Source of the DNA: Paenibacillus gorillae
GTDB lineage: Bacteria > Bacillota > Bacilli > Paenibacillales > Paenibacillaceae
DNA length: 64,000 nucleotides
Assembly (NCBI RefSeq): GCF_000513275.1
Contig: NZ_CBVJ010000025.1
Span: 1-64,000 of the forward strand
Reading direction: 5' to 3'
This document shows, piece by piece, positions 53,570 to 60,906 of the stretch. Made by a program: the position numbers and the translations under genes. The notes beneath the pieces are model-generated. The model made no database searches and was not told where the DNA came from. It saw nothing but the letters and a program-made list of their open reading frames with translations. Within the stretch, counting starts at the first letter, position 1; every line of letters starts with the position of its first letter.

Positions 53570-53600
53570 TGCGGTTTCGTATAGCTTGGTTAACGTAAAG

Positions 53601-53642
53601 CGCAAAAAGCACCGGCGGCCTGGTGCTTTTTTTGCGTTTTTT
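53601..53642 (+). terminator. Intrinsic terminator upstream of the Cfr-like gene (probable attenuator)
   Basis: AAAAAGCACC (53604-53613) pairs with GGTGCTTTTT (53622-53631), extended by CGC/GCG, then six T (53637-53642). It ends only 24 bases before the ATG at 53667, so the methyltransferase would be expressed only on read-through. Confidence 0.88.
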
Positions 53643-53666
53643 CTCCGTGGGCAAAAGGAGAAAGTT

Positions 53667-54704
53667 ATGAAACCAACATCGAAATATGAGAAGATTCAAC
53701 AAATCATATTGGGCATGAAACAGCCAAGCTATCGATACCAGCAGATCACAACCGCGATTTTTCAGCAAAGAATCGGTGAGTATGAACAAATGAAGATGCT
53801 GCCCAAACCGTTGCGCGATGAGCTCATCCGAGAGCTTGGACATTCAGTAAGCAGCGTTACACCTGTATTGGAAAAGCAATCTGCGCAAGTAAGCAAGCTT
53901 CTGTTTGCCGTAGCGGGCGGTGAACGAGTGGAGGCCGTTCGATTAAGCTACAAACGCGGCTGGGAATCGTATTGCATCTCGTCCCAATGCGGCTGCGGCT
54001 TCCGCTGCAGTTTTTGTGCTACAGGTACAATGGGCTTGAAGCGTCATTTAACGGCAGATGAAATAACGGATCAGCTGCTGAATTTTCACATAAATGGTCA
54101 TGCCCTGGACAGCGTCTCTTTCATGGGAATGGGTGAGGCGCTTGCCAATCCTTATTTATTCGATGCGTTGAAAATTTTGGCGGACCCTCAGCTATTCGGT
54201 TTGGGCCATCGTAGAATAACAGTTTCTACAATCGGTATATTGCCGGGTATGATCAGGCTGATGGAAGAGTATCCGCAAGTCAATCTAACCTTTTCGCTGC
54301 ATTCTCCATTCGATGAGCAGAGAAGCCAGCTGATGCCGATCAATGACCGCTTCCCGCTGGATGAAGTGATGGACGCATTGGATCATCATATCCAGCGTAC
54401 GGGCAGGAAAGTGTACATCGCATATATTTTGCTGAGAGGGACGAATGATTCAATAGAACATGCTGAGGCGGTTGCCGCTTTGCTGCGGGACAGAGGTCAA
54501 TGGGAGCATCTTTATCATGTGAACTTGATCCCGTATAATTCGACCGATGAGACTGTTGAACGCTATGAACAAACCGATCGGAACCGGGTCAATGCTTTCG
54601 TTCAAATGCTAAAGTCCAAAGGAATCAATGTTACCGTAAGGACGCAGTTTGGATCGGATATTGGGGCCGCTTGCGGTCAGCTGTATGCGGAAGGAAAAAT
54701 GTGA
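53667..54704 (+). CDS. cfr: Cfr-like radical SAM 23S rRNA (adenine-C8) methyltransferase
   Basis: ATG at 53667 behind AAAAGGAG; the upstream in-frame extension to 53553 crosses the terminator and is rejected. 345 residues. The radical-SAM cluster motif is CGFRCSFC (CxxxCxxC) within GWESYCISSQCGCGFRCSFCATGTMG. Then DEITDQLLNFHINGHALDSVSFMGMGEALANP, QVNLTFSLHSPF, YIAYILLRGTNDSIEHA, YHVNLIPYN, and the methyl-carrying Cys in DIGAACGQLY. From memory these follow S. aureus Cfr more closely than housekeeping RlmN. Cfr methylates A2503 at C8, giving PhLOPSA resistance. Some Bacillales relatives lack this activity, so resistance is inferred. Confidence 0.88.
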   Translation: MKPTSKYEKIQQIILGMKQPSYRYQQITTAIFQQRIGEYEQMKMLPKPLRDELIRELGHSVSSVTPVLEKQSAQVSKLLFAVAGGERVEAVRLSYKRGWESYCISSQCGCGFRCSFCATGTMGLKRHLTADEITDQLLNFHINGHALDSVSFMGMGEALANPYLFDALKILADPQLFGLGHRRITVSTIGILPGMIRLMEEYPQVNLTFSLHSPFDEQRSQLMPINDRFPLDEVMDALDHHIQRTGRKVYIAYILLRGTNDSIEHAEAVAALLRDRGQWEHLYHVNLIPYNSTDETVERYEQTDRNRVNAFVQMLKSKGINVTVRTQFGSDIGAACGQLYAEGKM

Positions 54705-54825
54705 TTGCTTTGTTGAAATGGAAGAAGATTCAAAGTCAGGGAAGGGATTTGGCATAAAGCAGCGAATATACGAATAACATCACCTAATAACTGGGTTCAG
54801 CATCTAGAGAAGGGGGGAAGTTCCC

Positions 54826-54909
54826 ATGAAAATGATTGAGAATAATTTAGAAAGCCGCTCTATGCAAAGTCTTACTATAAACAACGGCGGTTGTTTGCAT
54901 AGAGCTTAA
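54826..54909 (+). CDS. 27-codon leader-like ORF carrying both arms of a hairpin
   Basis: The 309 bases 54705-55013 contain one short frame: ATG at 54826 behind AAGGGGGGAAG, 27 codons (MKMIENNLESRSMQSLTINN, then GGCLHRA), TAA at 54907. GCTCTATGCAAA (54857-54868) and TTTGCATAGAGC (54894-54905) form an exact 12-bp stem inside it. The site and the stem suggest a leader peptide controlling the HTH gene at 55014, or a relic of a resistance leader. Confidence 0.45.
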   Translation: MKMIENNLESRSMQSLTINNGGCLHRA

Positions 54910-55013
54910 TCGGAGTTTATTTACCGCCATAACATGACAAGATCATTAAAGTTTGTTTATAGCGAGGCTTTGCTCCCTTAAAAAGAAATACTATTTTAAG
55001 GAGCGGAGCAAGT

Positions 55014-55280
55014 ATGAAATATGTCAAAGCCGATCTTGTTTTTCCAGAAGCGCTGCTGAAAGAAATGCAGAAGTATGTACACGGTGAGATGGTGTATATT
55101 CCGAAGCCTAAAGGCATACGCAAAAAATGGGGAGAAGCGTCTGGAAGCCGGAAAAATCTCATCCAGCGGAATGAGGAGATTCGTCATCTGTTTTCCGTTG
55201 GGCAAACGATCGACCAGCTGTCGGACCGTTTTTTTCTCTCTTCATGCAGTATTAAAAAAATTGTCTATTCCAAAAAATAG
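55014..55280 (+). CDS. CD3324-family (Mor-like) helix-turn-helix protein
   Basis: 88 residues, ATG behind AAGGAGCGG. The text MKYVKADLVFPEALLKEMQKYVHGEMVYIPKP, KKWGEASGSRKNLIQRNEEI and TIDQLSDRFFLSSCSIKKIVY is the small CD3324-type family related to phage Mor activators, with the HTH in the last 25 residues. It probably binds DNA; target unknown. Ends at a terminator. Confidence 0.82.
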   Translation: MKYVKADLVFPEALLKEMQKYVHGEMVYIPKPKGIRKKWGEASGSRKNLIQRNEEIRHLFSVGQTIDQLSDRFFLSSCSIKKIVYSKK

Positions 55281-55288
55281 CGCTCTTC

Positions 55289-55328
55289 AAAGAGCCGTAT
55301 CGGCATTGATCCGATGCGGTTCTTTTTT
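55289..55328 (+). terminator. Intrinsic terminator
   Basis: AAAGAGCCGTATCGG (55289-55303) pairs with CCGATGCGGTTCTTT (55311-55325), then more T. Confidence 0.9.
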
Positions 55329-55429
55329 GTGTCTACAATTTTTAATACCTGTTTGTTCCCTAGGATTAGAAGGCGGCTTTTAATAGTATAGGTCTAAAAG
55401 CAGTTATGCTTTGAGGAGTACTCATTATT

Positions 55430-57184
55430 ATGGACACAGCGAGCCGTTCTAGTCAATCGACCTATCGTTCTTTCATTCGTTTGTTATCGCTATCTAAGCC
55501 TTATATGGGCTGGTATTTGCTCGTCATTCTGGCTTCCTTGCTCTCAACCGTTATTGGACTTGGCATCATTGAAGCTACTCGCAGAATGATAACAGGTGCT
55601 GCAGAGCATTCGTCTGCACTCGTATATAGCGGGATATACGTCGGGTTGGCAGCAATTACCGCCCAATTGACCATCAATGTGGTTATCGCATGGCTGAAGT
55701 CAGTCTTTTACAATCAGTCCACATCCCGGCTGCAAATGAAACTGCTTCAAGCTGTATCGTTGAAAAAAATATCCGACTTGGCAGACTATCATAGCTCGGA
55801 TTTATACAGCAGAATCAATGACTCTGCGGCTGAAGCGCAAAAAGGGCTTAACGACAAGTTTCTGCTCTTCTTCACGAACATCGTTCAGTTAGGCGTTGCC
55901 TTTGCCTATTTCAGCTGGTTGAATCTGACACTAACGCTGGGCATGATTGGCTTTGCGCTGGCTTTCCCGGTTATCACCTATCCGCTGACTGGACTTTTAA
56001 AGCGGCAGCACGATCAGCGTAATACAGAAGCGGCGCGCGGAGATTCTTTTTTGCAGGATGCGATTCAAGGCGGACAAAGCGTACGCGCACTTTCGTTACG
56101 CACTTTGTTCCTTCATAAGTACACACAAAAACTGAATCGCATTCGTGTACGTGATCTGATGATTTCTGTCTATGACGGGATGTTCGATTACGCGAATCGC
56201 GCTTTTATGTTCGGGAGCATGATGTTTATTTTAGGATTTGGCGGTTATCAGACCCTTCAAGGGAATCTGACCATCGGCGGGCTTACAGCCTTTCTGGTAG
56301 CCAGCGGGAAGCTGACGAGACCCATTCAGTCGATTTCCGGCATTTGGAATGAGCTGATCGCCTCGATTGCGCATACGAGCCGTTTTCAACATTTTCTGGA
56401 TGCAGAGGAGTCTGTAGTGCAATCTTGTCATAGAAGAAAAGATGAAGTCTCAGAGATCTCTCTTCAATTGTCACAGGTTTCTTATGCTTACAAAGGTTCA
56501 CGGCCCGTATTAGACGATATTAATGTGACCATTCCACAAGGAGCCCTGACAGTCATCGTTGGCAGAAGCGGTTCCGGCAAATCTACCTTATTAAAGCTAT
56601 TATCCAAATTAATAGAGCCGACATCAGGGAAAATGTACTGCAATAATTCTGAAATTTCATCTGCATGGCATTCGCAGCTTGCGCTTGTTTCTCAAGAACC
56701 GATCCTGTTTACAGGAACGATCCGGGACAATATCCGTTTTGGCCGCGAAGACGCCTCACAGGACGAGATCGAGCAAGCTGCTCGATTAGCCTGCATTCAT
56801 GACAACATTAAGAGCCGTTTATTGTCGTACGATACACGAATTGGCGAAAACGAGGCCAAGCTGTCTGGCGGTGAAATGCAGCGGTTAGCATTAGCACGAG
56901 CATACGTAAGAAATCCATCCCTCTTATTGTTAGATGAGCCAACGGCTTCCTTAGATCTCGTAAACGAAGCGCTTGTTATGGAATCCTTGCATCAGTATCG
57001 TCAAGGAAAGACAGTCGTTTGTATTACGCATAGACTCTCGCTGGCCCGGCAAGCCGATCAAATCATTGTGCTGGAGAACGGCAAAATCGCAGAATCGGGC
57101 TCCTATACGCAGCTAATGAACCGTCGCGGATTCTATTTCAAATGGGTAAACGAAAGAGAAGGGGAAGAGGGTGAACGGAGATGA
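55430..57184 (+). CDS. ABC exporter half-transporter, first of a heterodimer
   Basis: 584 residues: six TM helices (about 25-310) and an ATPase domain with Walker A GRSGSGKST, Q-loop LVSQEPILF, signature LSGGEMQR, Walker B LLLLDEPTASLD with catalytic Glu, and H-loop ITHRLS. It is a type IV (B-family) exporter. It overlaps the next gene by 4 bases (ATGA), so the two are translated together and form one pump. Likely exports a drug, peptide or lipid; substrate unknown. Confidence 0.92.
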   Translation: MDTASRSSQSTYRSFIRLLSLSKPYMGWYLLVILASLLSTVIGLGIIEATRRMITGAAEHSSALVYSGIYVGLAAITAQLTINVVIAWLKSVFYNQSTSRLQMKLLQAVSLKKISDLADYHSSDLYSRINDSAAEAQKGLNDKFLLFFTNIVQLGVAFAYFSWLNLTLTLGMIGFALAFPVITYPLTGLLKRQHDQRNTEAARGDSFLQDAIQGGQSVRALSLRTLFLHKYTQKLNRIRVRDLMISVYDGMFDYANRAFMFGSMMFILGFGGYQTLQGNLTIGGLTAFLVASGKLTRPIQSISGIWNELIASIAHTSRFQHFLDAEESVVQSCHRRKDEVSEISLQLSQVSYAYKGSRPVLDDINVTIPQGALTVIVGRSGSGKSTLLKLLSKLIEPTSGKMYCNNSEISSAWHSQLALVSQEPILFTGTIRDNIRFGREDASQDEIEQAARLACIHDNIKSRLLSYDTRIGENEAKLSGGEMQRLALARAYVRNPSLLLLDEPTASLDLVNEALVMESLHQYRQGKTVVCITHRLSLARQADQIIVLENGKIAESGSYTQLMNRRGFYFKWVNEREGEEGERR

Positions 57185-58965
57185 ATAACACATATACACA
57201 GGCAGGGATGAGGGCGCAGCTGTCGTTTATTTTCCGCTATGCCAAGAGATACGGGTTGCTGTTGTCGGCGTTCCCATTTCTCATCGCAGTCGATATATTG
57301 TTCGATATCGGGATTGCCAAGATGCAGGGTTTCTTTATCGATATGGCACATACTGGAACAACAGCTAAGCTGCTTGCGGCAGTTCAATGGGTTGCGATAC
57401 TCATGGCTGTGTCTATTGGACTTATTGTCATTCACCGTTATTTGATCCGTAAGCTGAGAGGGCTTGTTCAGCGCGATATAGCGGCTGATTTGTTCCGGAC
57501 AGTCAATGAAATGCCTTACGAAAAAGCACGTCAGTATCATAGCGGCGATTTAGTGACCCGCATTAAAGAGGATACCGAATATGGTGCCGATATCGTAGAT
57601 GCCTCCATCGAATTCGTTACAGTTACAGTTATCATTGCTGCTTCATTTGTCTATCTGCTCACGATTGATCTGTCGCTGGCACTCTTTGCGTTGTTAGGTG
57701 CTCCATTGCTGCTGGTTGTCGGAAGGCTGTTTGACCGCCGCATTCAGCGCCTGTCGGCAGACATTCAAGTGCTGGAAAGTGATATTCGCGGAATGACGCA
57801 GGAAATGCTGCAAGGAATGTCCATCGTTCAGATCTATGGAATAGGTGATCAATTGATGAGCGGCATTGCGGCCAAACGGAAGCTGCTCATTCAATGCCGC
57901 AAGCGGCTGGATACAACCCGAAGCTTAAGTCATCATTTAACGGAAGGTGTATTTAATCTTCTGCACATCGGCGCTTTGCTGCTTATCAGTCTGGCTGCCA
58001 TTAAAGGAACGATGACTCCAGGAACGATCGCGACGTTCAGTTTGCTTTTCGAGCTCGTAATATGGCCAATAATCGGGTTGTCGGAGCAGTGGAACCGGCT
58101 GTATGAAGGGGGAGGGGCGTTCCAGCGGATTCATGAGCTGATGACTCTAAAGCAAGAGAAAACAAAGGAAGATAACGGAGCAATGAGGGTAACAGCCGCA
58201 GTCGAAATGAGTGGAGTCTCCTATCGGCCATCACCGGACTCGGAATTTATCATCCGCAATTTGAATTTCACCTTGCAGCATGGAGAAGTTGTAGCGGTCG
58301 TTGGAGCCAGCGGCTCCGGCAAATCGACGTTTGTAGAGCTTTGCAGCGGTCTGCTTGGGCAGACAGAAGGGAGCATACGGATTAATCGCAGTGTAGCGGG
58401 GCCGGACCGGCAAGACATCCTGTATCTGACACAGAATCCCTATTTGTTTACCGGCAGCGTGAGGGAGAATATCCGGCTTTCCTGTATGGAAGCAACGGAT
58501 GACAGCATTGTATCAGCAGCGCAAAAAGCATGGATTCACGATGAAATTGTGCAGTTAGAGCATCAGTATGAGACCGAGATCGGCGAGCGTGGAGGATTGT
58601 TATCAGGCGGTCAAAAACAACGTGTAAGCTTGTCACGCCTTTATACAGCTGAACCGGATTTCATCGTCATGGATGAGCCAACCTCTGCTCTAGATGAAAG
58701 TACCGAACAAAGTGTCATGCTGGAAATGAAGCAATGGCTCGTTCATAAAACGGCTGTAATCGTTACTCATCGATTGGAGCTTGCAAGCCATCTGGCCAAG
58801 CGCATTGTCGTTATGGATCAAGGCAGAATCGCAGAGGAGGGTACGCATGAAGAGCTGCTGCTGCAAAATGGTCTGTACCGGAAAATGCATAATGTGAGTA
58901 ATGGAATGGAGCAAGTAAATGAAAATGCGCTTTTTAATGCAGGCTTTGTTAAATTCTACTGTTGA
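57181..58965 (+). CDS. ABC exporter half-transporter, second of a heterodimer
   Basis: 594 residues: six TM helices then an ATPase domain with Walker A GASGSGKST, Q-loop YLTQNPYLF, signature LSGGQKQR, Walker B FIVMDEPTSALD with catalytic Glu, and H-loop VTHRLE. Both partners keep canonical catalytic residues, unlike BmrCD-type heterodimers with one degenerate site. Directly coupled to the first gene by overlap and followed by a terminator. No dedicated regulator is adjacent. Confidence 0.92.
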   Translation: MNNTYTQAGMRAQLSFIFRYAKRYGLLLSAFPFLIAVDILFDIGIAKMQGFFIDMAHTGTTAKLLAAVQWVAILMAVSIGLIVIHRYLIRKLRGLVQRDIAADLFRTVNEMPYEKARQYHSGDLVTRIKEDTEYGADIVDASIEFVTVTVIIAASFVYLLTIDLSLALFALLGAPLLLVVGRLFDRRIQRLSADIQVLESDIRGMTQEMLQGMSIVQIYGIGDQLMSGIAAKRKLLIQCRKRLDTTRSLSHHLTEGVFNLLHIGALLLISLAAIKGTMTPGTIATFSLLFELVIWPIIGLSEQWNRLYEGGGAFQRIHELMTLKQEKTKEDNGAMRVTAAVEMSGVSYRPSPDSEFIIRNLNFTLQHGEVVAVVGASGSGKSTFVELCSGLLGQTEGSIRINRSVAGPDRQDILYLTQNPYLFTGSVRENIRLSCMEATDDSIVSAAQKAWIHDEIVQLEHQYETEIGERGGLLSGGQKQRVSLSRLYTAEPDFIVMDEPTSALDESTEQSVMLEMKQWLVHKTAVIVTHRLELASHLAKRIVVMDQGRIAEEGTHEELLLQNGLYRKMHNVSNGMEQVNENALFNAGFVKFYC

Positions 58966-58980
58966 TAGTTGACTCTACGA

Positions 58981-59007
58981 AAACCGCCTTCGTTAAAAAG
59001 GCGGTTT
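58981..59007. terminator. Terminator of the ABC exporter operon
   Basis: AAACCGCCTT (58981-58990) pairs exactly with AAGGCGGTTT (58998-59007). It lies between convergent genes. Confidence 0.85.
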
Positions 59008-59045
59008 ATTCTGTCGTGTCCCGATCGCGTAATAAAGCAACCATG

Positions 59046-59441
59046 CTATTTGGTTATTGTTCCTGCATCGATTAGCCTTTTTTTATCTTTCAAAGGAAAA
59101 ACGCCAGGCTCCCATTCCTCTAATTGTCCGTTTCCTCCAATAATACGGCCATTATATTCATAAATGGAGGCGTATATTTTCTTTCCTTTTATTTGTTTTT
59201 CTTTCAGCAGGTAGGTTGTAATTTCAATTTCTTTATAGGGCTTCAAATCAATACCCGCGTTTGCTGCAGGTAGAAAGTTTTTTGTCTCTTGTGTTCTTTC
59301 ATTCATTTTCTCTTCGATATGCCAGCCAAACGATTTAAGGTATTCAACATGATTAACCAGGTTCTGACCGCTATGGTCCGTCTCTTTACTGCAACCAAAC
59401 AGCAAAACTAAACAACATAATGTTAAACAAATTCGTTTAAT
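59046..59441 (-). CDS. Small lipoprotein, DUF4830-like, apparently starting at ATT
   Basis: The in-frame reading from ATT at 59441 gives a full lipoprotein signal (KRICLTLCCLVLLFGC, Cys about 17) and lies 7 bases after GGAGGTG. No ATG, GTG or TTG occurs between the upstream stop and the middle of the hydrophobic core, where a TTG at 59405 would destroy the signal. So ATT is the best start, unless it is a mutated ATG. The mature part contains VEYLKSFGWHIEEK and a beta region (EIEITTYLLKEKQIKGKKIYASIYEYNGRIIGG), like DUF4830 proteins. Function unknown. Confidence 0.65.
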   Translation of the reverse strand: MKRICLTLCCLVLLFGCSKETDHSGQNLVNHVEYLKSFGWHIEEKMNERTQETKNFLPAANAGIDLKPYKEIEITTYLLKEKQIKGKKIYASIYEYNGRIIGGNGQLEEWEPGVFPLKDKKRLIDAGTITK

Positions 59442-59569
59442 CTCAGAGCACCTCCGTTTCTCAAATTTTTACATTTCGTTATTAGACGTGAAGCCCCCCA
59501 TGAATGTTGCAAATTTCATTGCCAGTTGGCTTAACAACTATAAGTGCGATTGGTTAATCACTAAATTGG

Positions 59570-59623
59570 TTATTGACCAATCAATAACTTGCGTTTATAG
59601 TTTAGTTATTGATCAATCACTAA
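59570..59623 (+). promoter_or_regulatory. Promoter with two palindromic operators ahead of the epimerase gene
   Basis: Promoter TTGACC (59573-59578), 17 bases, TATAGT (59596-59601). Operator 1, TTATTGACCAATCAATAA (59570-59587), covers the -35. Operator 2 (59602-59623), a 22-bp dyad centred on TTGATCAA with one arm mismatch, starts right after the -10. A half-site lies at 59549-59564. TetR-type repressors bind sites like this, but none is encoded nearby. Confidence 0.72.
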
Positions 59624-59639
59624 ATAGGGGCTGATGACC

Positions 59640-60605
59640 ATGAAAAGCGCAATCGTTGTTGGAGCAACGGGAGGAACAGGTTCGGTAATCACAGAAGAGT
59701 TAGTAAAGAGAGGCATTCCTACAATTGCTTTTGGCCGTTCACGGCAGAAGCTGGAGAAGCTAACGGCAAGGCTGGGGAATCCTAGTCATTTGTCAATTGC
59801 TGTAGGGGATGCTTTTCGGCCGGATGATATTGCAGCGGCAGCGAAAGATACAGAGGTATTATTCCATGCAGCGAATGTTCTGTACCATGAAATGGAAAGC
59901 AAATTGATTCCATTGGGTGAATCCGTTATGGAGGCAGCGAGCCGGCTCCGCATGAAAGTGGTAGCGATTGATGGGATCTATCCATACGGCAGAGCACAGA
60001 CGGAGCGGGTCAGCGAAAATCATCCGAAGCAGCCGCATACGAGGAAGGGAAAGACGAGGCTCGCTTTTGAGCAAATGTTGTTTGCTGACAGATGGAATCA
60101 GACGAAAGTGAGTATCGTCCGTTTGCCGGATTATTATGGCCCGACAGCTAATGATGCTTCCTATTTGGGTTCTACTTTAGAAGCAATCGCGGCTGGAAAG
60201 ATAGCCTTTTTCGTTGGCAATATGCGTGTCCCTCGGGAGTATATATATTTGCCAGACGCTGCAAAGATGATCGTGAGCCTGGCTGATCACGAAGAGGCTT
60301 ATGGACAGAACTGGAACATTCCGGGCGCGGGACTAATCTCCGGCAAAGATATTGTACGGCTGGCTCAGAGGGCAAGCGGCAGCTCCAAACCGATTATTTC
60401 ACTCGGGAGGATCGGTTTGAGCTTAATCGGTATGGGGGTTCCGGTTATGAAGGAAATCGTTGAAATGCTTTATTTGACCAAAGAACCAGTTGTACTTAGC
60501 GGAGAAAAGCTAAAGCGGCAAATTGGCGAACTGCAGGCAACACCATTCGAAGAGGGCATGCGGATCACGATTCAGGAGTTGCAGCGGAGAACGCTGAATG
60601 GATGA
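59640..60605 (+). CDS. NAD-dependent epimerase/dehydratase (extended-SDR, NmrA-like)
   Basis: ATG at 59640, 9 bases after AGGGG; the ATG at 59634 is too close to that site. 321 residues. Rossmann loop VVGATGGTGSVITEELVKRG, then DTEVLFHAANV and the active-site region VAIDGIYPYGRAQ in place of the standard YxxxK, and VRLPDYYGP typical of extended SDRs. It is likely NAD(P)-binding, but a missing classical Tyr-x3-Lys makes catalysis uncertain. Expression should respond to the repressor of the two operators. Confidence 0.85.
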   Translation: MKSAIVVGATGGTGSVITEELVKRGIPTIAFGRSRQKLEKLTARLGNPSHLSIAVGDAFRPDDIAAAAKDTEVLFHAANVLYHEMESKLIPLGESVMEAASRLRMKVVAIDGIYPYGRAQTERVSENHPKQPHTRKGKTRLAFEQMLFADRWNQTKVSIVRLPDYYGPTANDASYLGSTLEAIAAGKIAFFVGNMRVPREYIYLPDAAKMIVSLADHEEAYGQNWNIPGAGLISGKDIVRLAQRASGSSKPIISLGRIGLSLIGMGVPVMKEIVEMLYLTKEPVVLSGEKLKRQIGELQATPFEEGMRITIQELQRRTLNG

Positions 60606-60652
60606 TTTTTTAACTAATGGTCGATATTACTGATAAATTGATATCTTATGAC

Positions 60653-60686
60653 AAACGAGCATGGGAGCGAATCCCGTGCTCGTTTT
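60653..60686. terminator. Terminator after the epimerase gene
   Basis: AAACGAGCATGGGA (60653-60666) pairs with TCCCGTGCTCGTTT (60672-60685) with one wobble. The 300 bases to the next gene also hold a Fur box and nothing else visible. Confidence 0.85.
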
Positions 60687-60830
60687 GCATGCTGTGGCAA
60701 CACAGGAGTACCCTTTAAGCTTCTTATTGGATTTTATAAAGTAAATATTCATGGCTTGGATTACAAGAGTTCTTCTTGCGTTGTCTGCTCCCCAATGTTA
60801 CTAAATAATGATATACTTATCTCATAATCA

Positions 60831-60845
60831 TGATATTGATAATCA
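60831..60845. promoter_or_regulatory. Fur box upstream of the AraC/binding-protein ORF
   Basis: TGATATT-G-ATAATCA fits the Fur consensus at 12 of 14 arm positions, 61 bases before the ATG. Flanking ATCATGATA and AAAATCA add partial repeats. Confidence 0.7.
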
Positions 60846-60906
60846 AAATCAATTCATGCTTGATACATATAAATTATGGAAAAGTGAAATTAGGGAGCGC
60901 GGATAG

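Noticed and set aside
53553..53666. 38-residue N-terminal extension of the Cfr-like protein
   Set aside because: It would be translated through the terminator hairpin; AAAAGGAG directly precedes the ATG at 53667, which aligns with known Cfr starts.
53667..54704. Housekeeping RlmN
   Set aside because: Sequence around the Cys cluster and the text between 120 and 340 follow Cfr more closely, and the neighbour is another PTC-resistance gene. The distinction should still be confirmed by phylogeny.
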